A DNA stretch of 13,122 bases, from contig JAJRRZ010000261.1 of assembly GCA_024279045.1 (NCBI GenBank), positions 1 to 13,122 on the forward strand. The letters are read 5' to 3'. A program made the position numbers and the translations under genes. Below are positions 1 through 7,307 of this stretch, piece by piece. The stretch comes from Alphaproteobacteria bacterium (GTDB lineage: Bacteria; Pseudomonadota; Alphaproteobacteria; Rhizobiales; Aestuariivirgaceae). The first letter of the stretch is position 1. Each line of letters begins with the position of its first letter. Below the pieces are notes generated by a model. That model was given only the letters and a program-made list of their open reading frames with translations. It searched no databases and was not told the DNA's origin.

Positions 1-56
1 CGCGAAAGCTCCTCCAGGCGCTGCTCAAAATCCCAGAACCCCTTCTGTCCCTTCAT
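1..56 (-). CDS. IS5-like transposase, N-terminal fragment (gene continues past the left edge)
   Basis: ATG at 56 reads MKGQKGFWDFEQRLEELS and then leaves the window. A GGAGG ribosome site lies at about 66-70 on the minus strand with normal spacing. The opening, a short basic stretch followed by GFWDFEQRLEELS, resembles the N-termini of IS5-family transposases of the type that start with a G-F-x-D-x-x-x-R-L-x-x-L pattern. The catalytic DDE domain is not visible, so activity cannot be judged. The terminal repeat lies about 120 bp upstream, as expected for an IS whose transposase starts near its left end. The fragment is too short for most gene callers. Confidence 0.65.
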   Translation of the reverse strand, partial: MKGQKGFWDFEQRLEELS

Positions 57-178
57 TCTGACATCCCTCCAGCGATTCAGGCTTCTTTCTCACCGGAGTG
101 AATCATATTCCGACTGAAATGCCCAGTTTCCGGAGGTGTCCACATGGGGAGTGCTCAGGTATTGAGTCCAGACCCTAA
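1..178 (-). mobile_element. End of an IS5-like insertion sequence, cut by the left window edge
   Basis: Reading the minus strand from 178 down, a TTAG tetranucleotide (175-178) is followed by a terminal repeat beginning GGTCTGGACTCAATACC (174 downward). About 120 bp further in there is a ribosome site and the first codons of a transposase. The same end sequence recurs at 12900 and, diverged, at 8780, 8943, 10958 and 11116. IS5-type elements are known to use YTAR targets, which TTAG fits. The other end and the target duplication lie outside the window, so only one side of the element is seen. IS5 assignment rests on the target, the terminal repeat and 18 residues of protein. Confidence 0.72.
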
Positions 179-219
179 ACAGGAAATGGGCAGGAATTGG
201 CGGAAATTTCAAGCTGATT

Positions 220-474
220 TCAGCGCTGCAGCCACATGCGCGCGCGGGCCAGGGCCTCGTGCAGCTCGCGCGGATCCAGCTCCTCGGCCAACTCCAGACG
301 ATAGCGCCGCGCCCGCTCGTGCCCGCGCATGGCCGCCAGGTTGAACCACTTGTGCGCCTCGCAAACGTCGCGTTCAACACCACGACCCAGCGAATATTTC
401 ATGCCGAGATCGAACATCATCTCCGCGCTCATGTCCTGCACGGCATCATTGTCAATACGATCAAAGCCAGACAT
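220..474 (-). CDS. Small Sel1-repeat protein
   Basis: An 84-residue protein with one Sel1-type (TPR-like) repeat at about residues 19-53: FDLGMKYSLGRGVERDVCEA followed by HKWFNLAAMRGH. This matches the Sel1 pattern of LG-x-x-Y-x-x-G-x-GV, then W-x-x-x-AA-x-x-G. A charged helical tail follows (ELAEELDPRELHEALARARM). There is no signal peptide or membrane segment, so it is probably cytosolic. Single-Sel1 proteins of this size are common in alphaproteobacteria and generally have no assigned function; the repeat implies a protein-protein contact. ATG at 474 follows GGGGAAAGG at short spacing. Its 3' end lies about 42 bp from the IS5-like end. It is separated from the upstream EEP gene by a candidate terminator, so it is probably its own unit. 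Confidence 0.78.
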   Translation of the reverse strand: MSGFDRIDNDAVQDMSAEMMFDLGMKYSLGRGVERDVCEAHKWFNLAAMRGHERARRYRLELAEELDPRELHEALARARMWLQR

Positions 475-592
475 TGCCTTTCCCCACCGTTTTCAACGTA
501 TTGCAAAGGTTCTTGCGTGCAATCTTCCCCGTCGCCACCGCGCAATTGTGCGGTTGCATCCGGTTCACCTTTGCATTGTCCGCGGGAAGGGC

Positions 593-619
593 AAAAAAAG
601 GATTAACGGAAGTTCATCC
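593..619 (-). terminator. Candidate rho-independent terminator after the EEP-fold gene
   Basis: On the minus strand GGATGAAC, loop TTCC, GTTAATCC can form an 8-bp stem with one mismatch, followed directly by seven T. It lies 41 bp past the stop of the gene ending at 660. The stem is short and AT-rich, so its strength is uncertain. Confidence 0.5.
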
Positions 620-659
620 AGCCCGGCGGGGTGGCGGAAGTCTCCTGGTGGCTGGCGGC

Positions 660-1568
660 TCATCGAGCGTTGGCGCGGCGCAATTCGACGATGACGGGAT
701 AATGGTCCGACCCGGCGCTGGCGCCAATGAACGGCCCGCGCGCCAGCAGCCAATGCGGCGAGGCAAACACGTGATCGATGGCAATCTGCGGCAGTCCGGC
801 AGCCCACGAAGGCCATGTCGGCAGATGCGTCAAGCGCCGCAATGCCGTATCCTGCAGGAAGGCACGGTGCATCACCGAAAACGGCGTGGAATTGAAATCA
901 CCCATGACAATCACCGGCCCCTTCACCCGGCGGATGATGCGGCGCATGGCCTTCACCTGCTTCAGTTGCGACCCCAGCCAGGGAAAGCGCAAGGTATGCA
1001 CCACGAACACATGCACTGCACCGCCCGGCGCGTGCACCTTGGCATACAGATAGGGCGGCCCGGCCCACAGCGAGCGGGCCTTCACCCTTTGCACCGGCCA
1101 GCGTGAAAACAACGCCAGTCCGCAAAGCGGCAAATCGGTGCAGTCCGCATGATGCGCAAGGCCGCGCGCCAACCCTTCCCGCAGCCTGTCGCGGTTGCGC
1201 CAGAACTCCACCACGCCCAGCATGTCCGGGCGCTGGCGGCGCACCTCGTCCACCACCCGTTGCACACCGTTGTTGCCCTGCCAGATGTTGAAGCTCATCA
1301 CCCGCAGCACGCCTGTCGCGGGCGGCGCCTCGAAACCAGCACTCATGTGTGCACGGGCATACAGGCCGATACCGGCCAGCCCCGCCAATGTCAGCCCCAC
1401 CGCCGCCTTCAGGCCATGGCGCGGCATCAACAGCCCCACGGCGCAAGCCACGGCAACGATGGCAAACTGCACGGTGAACTGCGAGAAGACATCAAAGCCC
1501 AGCCACCACGGCGTCAGCCATGGCAAGGCCAGCCCGGCCAACGCGCCAAGAAATCCCAGCCCGCACAA
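660..1568 (-). CDS. Membrane-anchored endonuclease/exonuclease/phosphatase (EEP) fold protein
   Basis: About 302 residues. The first 70 contain three hydrophobic segments (about 1-20, 30-48, 53-70), and the rest is an EEP (DNase I-like, Mg-dependent phosphoesterase) domain. The expected catalytic set is present in order: VMSFNIWQGN (Asn94), VVEFW (Glu121), VVHTL (His191), VMGDFNSTP (Asp224, Asn226), AIDHVF (Asp265, His266) and GSDHYPV (Asp288, His289). The layout resembles YafD- or VanJ-like proteins, with an N-terminal membrane anchor and a phosphoesterase domain. The substrate (nucleic acid, phospholipid head group or other phosphodiester) cannot be told. The start is uncertain: 1568 is TTG without a strong ribosome site, and the frame stays open upstream into the end of gatB with no ATG or GTG. 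It lies 92 bp after gatB on the same strand, possibly cotranscribed. Confidence 0.87.
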   Translation of the reverse strand: MCGLGFLGALAGLALPWLTPWWLGFDVFSQFTVQFAIVAVACAVGLLMPRHGLKAAVGLTLAGLAGIGLYARAHMSAGFEAPPATGVLRVMSFNIWQGNNGVQRVVDEVRRQRPDMLGVVEFWRNRDRLREGLARGLAHHADCTDLPLCGLALFSRWPVQRVKARSLWAGPPYLYAKVHAPGGAVHVFVVHTLRFPWLGSQLKQVKAMRRIIRRVKGPVIVMGDFNSTPFSVMHRAFLQDTALRRLTHLPTWPSWAAGLPQIAIDHVFASPHWLLARGPFIGASAGSDHYPVIVELRRANAR

Positions 1569-1660
1569 CAGCCGCCCCCAGCCACGGCGCGGCGGCGCGC
1601 CCTGCGCCGCCGGAATATCCGGTGCGCCCGCTCCCCCTTCTGCCGCTGACCTGCTAATGG

Positions 1661-3157
1661 CTATCCGATCCCCAGCTTCTTGCGCAGCAGTTCGTTCACT
1701 GCCTTCGGGTTGGCCTTGCCCTGGCTGGCCTTCATCACCTGGCCGACGAACCAGCCCACCATGTTGGGCTTGTTCTTCACCTGCTCCGCCTTGTCCGGAT
1801 TGGCGGCAATGACCTCATCGACAATGGCCTCGATGGCGGCAAGGTCGGTAACCTGCTTCATGCCGCGCTCCTCGACGATCCGCTCCGGGTCGCCGCCTTC
1901 CGTCCAGACGATGTCGAACAGCTCCTTGCCGATCTTGCCGGAAATGTCGCCACGCTTGATCAGGTCGATGATCTTGCCCAGCTGCTCGGCGGAAACGGGA
2001 CTGTCGGCAATCTCCAGCCCCTCCTTGCGCAGCCGCCCGAACAGCTCGTTGATCACCCAGTTGGCCGCCGCCTTGCCGTCGCGGCCCTTCGCCACCTCCT
2101 CGAAGTAGTCCGCGGAGGCCTTGTCAGCCACCAGCACGGAGGCATCATAAGGGGTGAGGCCGTATTCCTCGATGAAGCGTTTCTTCTTTGCATCGGGCAG
2201 TTCGGGAAGCGTGGCGCGGATCTTCTCCACCCATTCCTGCTCCAGCCGCAGCGGCAGCAGGTCGGGGTCGGGGAAATAGCGGTAATCGTGCGCCTCTTCC
2301 TTGGAACGCATGGAACGCGTCTCGCCCTTCTTCGGGTCGAACAGGCGGGTTTCCTGGTCGATTTCGCCACCGGCTTCGAGAATGTCGATCTGGCGCTGCG
2401 CCTCGTATTCGATGGCCTGGCCGATGAAGCGGATGGAGTTGACGTTCTTGATCTCGCAGCGGGTGCCGAAGGCCCCGCCCGGGCGGCGCACGGAGACGTT
2501 GATGTCGGCGCGCAACGACCCCTGCTCCATGTTGCCGTCGCAGGTGCCGAGATAGCGCAAGATGGTGCGCAGCTTGCTCACATAGGCCTTCGCCTCTTCA
2601 GCGGAGCGCATGTCGGGCTTGCTGACGATCTCCATCAGCGCCACGCCGGCGCGGTTGAGATCGACGTAGGAATAATCGGGGTGCTGGTCGTGAATGGATT
2701 TGCCGGCATCCTGCTCCAGATGCAGCCGCTCGATGCCCACGGCGATCTCCTCGCCATCCACCTCGATATAGACGGTGCCCTCGCCGACGATGGGCTGCTT
2801 GTATTGCGAGATCTGATAGCCCTGCGGCAGGTCGGGATAGAAATAGTTCTTGCGGTCGAACACGGAGAACAGGTTGATCTTCGCATTCAGCCCCAGCCCG
2901 GTGCGCACCGCCTGCTCCACGCAGAATTCGTTGATCACCGGCAGCATGCCCGGCATGGCGGCATCAATGAGCGAGACATGGGTGTTCGGCTCGCCCCCGA
3001 AGGCGGCGGACGCGCCGGAGAACAGCTTGGCATTGGAGCTGACCTGGGCATGGATCTCCATGCCGATAACCACCTCCCACGGCCCCGTTGCACCGTCGAT
3101 GAAGTTCTTCTCGTCCGGCTCGCGGGTATCGACAATTTCCATGACCGGCGCATCCAT
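1661..3157 (-). CDS. gatB: Aspartyl/glutamyl-tRNA amidotransferase subunit B
   Basis: GatB is the kinase and tRNA-binding subunit of GatCAB, which turns Glu-tRNA(Gln) and/or Asp-tRNA(Asn) into the amidated forms in bacteria lacking the cognate synthetases. The 498-residue length is normal. Visible family blocks are WEVVIGMEIHAQ (27-38), DRKNYFYPDLPQGYQISQ (101-118) and the signature VDLNRAGVALMEIVSKPD (165-182). The C-terminal third (from about 345) is the YqeY-like helical domain that contacts tRNA. The ATG at 3157 is chosen because AAGGAG lies 9 nt upstream; the longer frame to 3187 would need a TTG. gatA and gatC are not adjacent: the upstream neighbour is valS, 120 bp away. The frame is intact. 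Confidence 0.97.
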   Translation of the reverse strand: MDAPVMEIVDTREPDEKNFIDGATGPWEVVIGMEIHAQVSSNAKLFSGASAAFGGEPNTHVSLIDAAMPGMLPVINEFCVEQAVRTGLGLNAKINLFSVFDRKNYFYPDLPQGYQISQYKQPIVGEGTVYIEVDGEEIAVGIERLHLEQDAGKSIHDQHPDYSYVDLNRAGVALMEIVSKPDMRSAEEAKAYVSKLRTILRYLGTCDGNMEQGSLRADINVSVRRPGGAFGTRCEIKNVNSIRFIGQAIEYEAQRQIDILEAGGEIDQETRLFDPKKGETRSMRSKEEAHDYRYFPDPDLLPLRLEQEWVEKIRATLPELPDAKKKRFIEEYGLTPYDASVLVADKASADYFEEVAKGRDGKAAANWVINELFGRLRKEGLEIADSPVSAEQLGKIIDLIKRGDISGKIGKELFDIVWTEGGDPERIVEERGMKQVTDLAAIEAIVDEVIAANPDKAEQVKNKPNMVGWFVGQVMKASQGKANPKAVNELLRKKLGIG

Positions 3158-3277
3158 GGCGCTTCGCTCCTTCACGTTCTCGATCAACCGTCATCCGCCG
3201 CCACGGGTTTCCTGTCCGAAACAGGCATGACGACGATGTTTTCGCCACCGTCCCGGACGGCGGCATCGGGCCGGTGC

Positions 3278-6112
3278 TCAGGCCATTTCCGCCAGACGGC
3301 TCCGGGCTTCGGCCAGTTTCTCCCGTTTAGCTTCCAGCTCGGCCAGGCGCTGGCGGGTCTGTTCCACCACCTCAGGCTTCGCCTTCGTCAGAAACTTCTC
3401 GTTCGACAGCCGCCCTCGCAGCGAGGTGATCTCCTTCTCCACCGCCGTCAGCTCCTTCTCCAGCCGCTTCAGCTCCGCGTCCAGATCGATGACACCCTCC
3501 AGCGGCAGGGCAATGACGGCCTCACCATGAACGATCTGCGCCGCCTTGCTCGGCGGCTCATCGGCCAGGGTAATGCGCTGAAGCCGCGCCAGCCGCTTCA
3601 GCTCCGTCTCCCACTCCTTCAGGCGGCGGCGGCTTTCGGCATCGGCGCCGACCAGCACCGCGTCGATGCGCGCGCCCGCCGGCACGTTCATCTCCGCGCG
3701 GGTGGAGCGCACCGAGCGGATGAAGCCGATGACCCACTCCAGCTCAGCGTCCGCCGCCTCGTCGATGAGCGCGGCATCGGTTGCCGGCCATTCGGAGAGC
3801 ATCAGGAAGCCCTCGCCGCCGGTGCGCTGCCACAGCTCTTCGGTGATGAACGGCATGAATGGATGCAGCAGCTTCAGGATCACGTCGCGCACCCAAGCGG
3901 CGGTGTGGCGTGTCTCTTCCCGCACCGCGGCATCGCCCTCGCCCAGCACCGGCTTGATCAGCTCCAGATACCAGTCGCAGAACACATCCCAGGTAAAGCG
4001 GTAGATGGCCTGCGCGGCATCATTGAAGCGGCAGTCGTCCAGCGACTGCGTTACCTCGCGGGCGGTGCGCACGGCCTCGCCGACAATCCAGCGGTTCAGC
4101 GCCAGGCGCGGGCTGGCCGGGTCGAAGGCATCCGCCCGGCCCACCTCGTTCATTTCCAGGAAGCGCACCGCATTCCACAGCTTGGTGCCGAAGTTGCGAT
4201 ACCCCTCCACGCGGCTTTCCGACAGGCGAATGTCGCGCCCCATGGCCGCCATTGCCGCCAGCGTGAAGCGCAATGCATCGGCGCCATACTTGTCGATCAG
4301 GTCGAGCGGGTCGATGACATTGCCCTTCGACTTCGACATCTTCTGCCCGTGCTCGTCGCGCACCAGGGCGTGGATATAAACATCGCGGAAGGGCACATCC
4401 TGCATGAAATGCAGCCCCGTCATCATCATCCGCGCCACCCAGAAGAAGATGATGTCGAAGCCGGTAACCAGCACCGAAGTGGGATAATAGCGCTTCAGCT
4501 CAGGCGTATCGTCCGGCCAGCCCAGCGTGGAGAATGGCCACAACGCGGAGGAAAACCACGTATCCAGCACATCCGGGTCGCGCCTCAGCGCCACCACCTC
4601 GCCATAATGCCTGTCAGCCTGTGCCTGTGCTTCCTCTTCCGTCTCGGCAACGAAGACATGTCCGTCCGGCCCATACCATGCCGGAATGCGATGTCCCCAC
4701 CACAATTGCCGCGAAATGCACCAGGGCTGAATGTCGGTCAGCCAGTTATTGTAGGTTTTCACCCAGTTGCCCGGAAAGAAACGCGTATCACCGCGCTGCA
4801 CCACGCGCAGTGCGCCCGCCGCCAGAGCCTTGGCGTCAACGAACCACTGATCGGTCAGCATCGGTTCGATGACCACCTTGGAGCGATCCCCCATCGGCTG
4901 CATGATCTTCTTGTTCTCCACCAGCGGCACAAGGCTGCCCTGCTCATCAGGCACCATCACCGCCAGCCCCTCTTCGGTGATCTGCCCAATCACCCTTTCG
5001 CGCGCCTCGTAGCGATCCAGCCCGCGCAACTCTTCCGGCACCAGGTTTATCTGGTCAATGTCCACCTCGTCGGGGCTCAGGCGCCCCTCGGCGATCTCCG
5101 TGGCCAGCTTTGCGCTTTCCTCGTAGGACAGGCCATCGGCGCGCATGCGCGCCTTCTCGTCCATCAGCCGGTAGAGCGGAATGTTGTTGCGCCGCGCCAC
5201 CTCGTAGTCATTGAAATCGTGCGCACCGGTAATCTTCACCGCACCGGAGCCGAAGTCCGGATCTGGATATTCATCGGCGATGATGGGAATGCGCCGCCGT
5301 AGGTGCTGCGGACCGACCGGGATTTCAACGAGCTTTCCGACGATTGGCGCATAACGCTGATCCGATGGATGAACTGCCACTGCACCATCGCCCAGCATGG
5401 TTTCCGGGCGCGTGGTGGCGATGGAGATATAGTCGCGCTCCTCCTCGAGGATGACGTTGCCCTCCTCGTCGCGCTCGATGTAGGTATAGGTCTCGCCACC
5501 GGCCAACGGATATTTGAAGTGCCACATGTGGCCATCCACCTCGACGTTCTCCACCTCGAGGTCGGAAATCGCCGTCTCGAACTTCGGGTCCCAGTTGACC
5601 AGCCGCTTGTCCTTGTAGATCAGCCCCTGCTTCCACAGCGCCACGAACACCTTCAGCACCGCGCGGGAGAGGCCCTCGTCCATGGTGAAACGCAGGCGCG
5701 ACCAGTCGCACGAGGCGCCAAGCCGCTTGAGCTGGTTGATGATGGTGTTGCCGGAATGCTCCTTCCAGCGCCAGATCTCTTCCAGGAACTTCTCGCGCCC
5801 CAGTTCGCCCCGGCCCGGCCTGCCCTCCTCGGCCAGCTTGCGCTCCACCACCATCTGCGTGGCGATGCCGGCATGATCGGTGCCCGGCTGCCACAGCACA
5901 TCACGCCCGCGCATGCGCATCATGCGCACCAGGATGTCCTGCAGGGTGTTGTTCAGCGCATGACCCATGTGCAACGAGCCGGTTACGTTGGGCGGTGGAA
6001 TGACCACGCAGAACGGTTCACCCTTGCCGGAGGGCCGAAACGCCCCGGCCTTTTCCCATGCCTCGTAGATACGCTCTTCGGCGCTGTGCGGGTCGAAATG
6101 CTTGTCAAGCAT
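3278..6112 (-). CDS. valS: Valyl-tRNA synthetase
   Basis: Class Ia synthetase that charges tRNA(Val), with editing of misactivated threonine; cytosolic. The 944-residue length is usual for bacterial ValRS. The HIGH-type motif is PPPNVTGSLHMGHAL (HMGH at 48-51), followed by GTDHAGIATQ (77-86). The inserted CP1 editing domain occupies the region between the catalytic halves, and KMSKS sits at 591-595 (GQKMSKSKGN). An anticodon-binding domain follows, and the last 70 or so residues form the valine-specific coiled coil (alternating Leu/Glu/Lys/Arg). Starts at 6226 and 6112 are both ATG. 6112 (MLDKHFDP) is chosen because it matches the family N-terminus, although its ribosome site is weak. A candidate promoter and a terminator-like hairpin lie in the leader. 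Confidence 0.97.
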   Translation of the reverse strand: MLDKHFDPHSAEERIYEAWEKAGAFRPSGKGEPFCVVIPPPNVTGSLHMGHALNNTLQDILVRMMRMRGRDVLWQPGTDHAGIATQMVVERKLAEEGRPGRGELGREKFLEEIWRWKEHSGNTIINQLKRLGASCDWSRLRFTMDEGLSRAVLKVFVALWKQGLIYKDKRLVNWDPKFETAISDLEVENVEVDGHMWHFKYPLAGGETYTYIERDEEGNVILEEERDYISIATTRPETMLGDGAVAVHPSDQRYAPIVGKLVEIPVGPQHLRRRIPIIADEYPDPDFGSGAVKITGAHDFNDYEVARRNNIPLYRLMDEKARMRADGLSYEESAKLATEIAEGRLSPDEVDIDQINLVPEELRGLDRYEARERVIGQITEEGLAVMVPDEQGSLVPLVENKKIMQPMGDRSKVVIEPMLTDQWFVDAKALAAGALRVVQRGDTRFFPGNWVKTYNNWLTDIQPWCISRQLWWGHRIPAWYGPDGHVFVAETEEEAQAQADRHYGEVVALRRDPDVLDTWFSSALWPFSTLGWPDDTPELKRYYPTSVLVTGFDIIFFWVARMMMTGLHFMQDVPFRDVYIHALVRDEHGQKMSKSKGNVIDPLDLIDKYGADALRFTLAAMAAMGRDIRLSESRVEGYRNFGTKLWNAVRFLEMNEVGRADAFDPASPRLALNRWIVGEAVRTAREVTQSLDDCRFNDAAQAIYRFTWDVFCDWYLELIKPVLGEGDAAVREETRHTAAWVRDVILKLLHPFMPFITEELWQRTGGEGFLMLSEWPATDAALIDEAADAELEWVIGFIRSVRSTRAEMNVPAGARIDAVLVGADAESRRRLKEWETELKRLARLQRITLADEPPSKAAQIVHGEAVIALPLEGVIDLDAELKRLEKELTAVEKEITSLRGRLSNEKFLTKAKPEVVEQTRQRLAELEAKREKLAEARSRLAEMA

Positions 6113-6136
6113 GATTGGCGTGTTCCGAAACAGGAG

Positions 6137-6159
6137 AAAACCGGCGCCAGCCGCGCCGG
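6137..6159 (-). terminator. GC-rich hairpin with T run in the valS leader (terminator or attenuator)
   Basis: On the minus strand CCGGCGC, loop GGCTG, GCGCCGG forms a perfect 7-bp GC stem followed by TTTTCTCC. It ends only 25 bp before the valS start. It could end popZ transcripts, or act as an attenuator for transcripts begun at the candidate promoter just upstream. Confidence 0.45.
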
Positions 6160-6176
6160 CGATTGCATCCGCGCCC

Positions 6177-6206
6177 GTATAAACACCAGACACCGCGCCC
6201 GCGCAA
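6177..6206 (-). promoter_or_regulatory. Candidate sigma70-type promoter for valS
   Basis: On the minus strand TTGCGC (6206-6201), an 18-bp spacer and TTATAC (6182-6177) would start transcription near 6169, giving a leader of about 57 nt. Both boxes differ from consensus. The call is based on position and spacing. Confidence 0.35.
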
Positions 6207-6282
6207 GGGCGCGCCCGGCCAAGCATGTGCGATGAGCCACGTCCGGTTAAGCATGTCCAGCCAGGCTCTTCCGGCCAGCATC

Positions 6283-7161
6283 TCAGAAATTGCTGCGGCC
6301 AGCGGCGGAAAGCCGCGCCAGCTCCGCCGCCACTTCACGGCGCACCACTTCGCGCACCTCCCCACGCATCTGCCGATGCAACAATTCCGGCAACTGCTCG
6401 CGCGCCCATTCTTCCAGCAGTGGTTGGAGCATCTCGCGCAACATTTCGCGCAAGGCTTCTTCACCATGCGGCGTCTGGCGCACTTCCTCCAGCCGCTCAC
6501 GCACCTGCAGGCGGCCTAGCGCCTGCTGCACACGCCCCCGCACCGGCTCCGACAGCCGCACCACCGGCGCCGACCCGGGCACAGATTCCGCAGCAGGAGA
6601 CACCCGCGGCTGCAATGACGGCACAGACGTCTGCAACGCCAGCGCCCCTTCCGTCGCCGGCGCGGCAGGAGCTTGCCCCGCACCGCCCCGCCCGCGGTGC
6701 GCCGCCAGCGGCACTACCCGCGCGGATCGAGACGCTTCCTGCGGCTGTGGCGTCTGCTCCGGCCTTGCCGCAAGCCGCGCATTTCCGGCAGATTCGGCAA
6801 CTTCCCAGGCATTGCTCGCAAGCGCGGCATCGCCCACCTGCCACTCGATGGCATCATCGTCCTCCTCCAGCGGCTCCACGCCCGCCTGCGCGAGTTCGCC
6901 AGATGCCCATTGCATGCCGCCCATCGAATCATCACTGGAAGCATGCGCAGCCACACCAGATGCCCCACCGGCAGAGGCGCCTGCGGGCATTTCTTCCGCC
7001 AGCAGCGTCTCTTTTCCCTCAGCAGGGACAGGCGGCGCATTTGCCACTTCCGATTCATTTTCTTCATGAGATGCCGCGTGTGCGTGGATCGCCTCGCGGA
7101 TGGCGGCCAGCATCTCCTCCATGCTGCCCCCTTCCTCGCGCCGTGCCCTGATATCGCCCAT
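6283..7161 (-). CDS. popZ: Polar organizing protein PopZ (DUF2497 family), enlarged
   Basis: PopZ forms a polar matrix that anchors the centromere complex (ParB-parS) and recruits cell-cycle proteins in alphaproteobacteria. Three parts are visible: an N-terminal client-binding helix SMEEMLAAIREAIHAH (13-28), a long Pro/Ala/Glu-rich disordered linker with an acidic patch (EPLEEDDDAIEWQVGD, 96-111), and C-terminal self-assembly helices beginning EEALREMLREMLQPLLEEW (234-252) and running to about 285. Length is 292 residues against 177 in Caulobacter; the extra length is in the linker, whose second half is Arg/Pro/Ala-rich. Gene order tolC-popZ-valS supports the call. ATG 7161 is chosen since family members carry about 10-15 residues before the MEE helix. 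ATG 7122 has a stronger ribosome site (GAGGAAGGGGG) and is a real alternative. Confidence 0.88.
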   Translation of the reverse strand: MGDIRARREEGGSMEEMLAAIREAIHAHAASHEENESEVANAPPVPAEGKETLLAEEMPAGASAGGASGVAAHASSDDSMGGMQWASGELAQAGVEPLEEDDDAIEWQVGDAALASNAWEVAESAGNARLAARPEQTPQPQEASRSARVVPLAAHRGRGGAGQAPAAPATEGALALQTSVPSLQPRVSPAAESVPGSAPVVRLSEPVRGRVQQALGRLQVRERLEEVRQTPHGEEALREMLREMLQPLLEEWAREQLPELLHRQMRGEVREVVRREVAAELARLSAAGRSNF

Positions 7162-7307
7162 AATGATCTGCCCCGCCTGGCCGCAAAATCCTCCAGCACC
7201 GGCAATTCACGAATCACCCGTGCCAGCCAAATCTAGCATGGCTGCCAGGCTGCCGGAAAAGACAGAACAGAAATTCCACAGAAGAAACCCGGCAGGAAGA
7301 AGCCGCC

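Noticed and set aside
538..553. Near-palindrome CCGCGCAATTGTGCGG upstream of the Sel1 gene
   Set aside because: It could be an operator, but it has two mismatched centre-flanking positions, no matching copy in the window and no clear promoter next to it.
3190..3277. CCTGT-TTCGG-ACAGG hairpin between valS and gatB as a terminator
   Set aside because: Only 5 bp of stem and no T run follow it, so it does not support a transcription stop.
2288..5302. A 1004-codon open frame on the plus strand across gatB and valS
   Set aside because: It runs antisense to two certain genes and exists because GC-rich codon bias suppresses stops on the opposite strand. The translation is low-complexity His/Arg/Leu-rich with no recognizable domain.
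5303..6235. A 310-codon plus-strand frame antisense to the start of valS
   Set aside because: Shadow of valS; no domain and no ribosome site worth noting.
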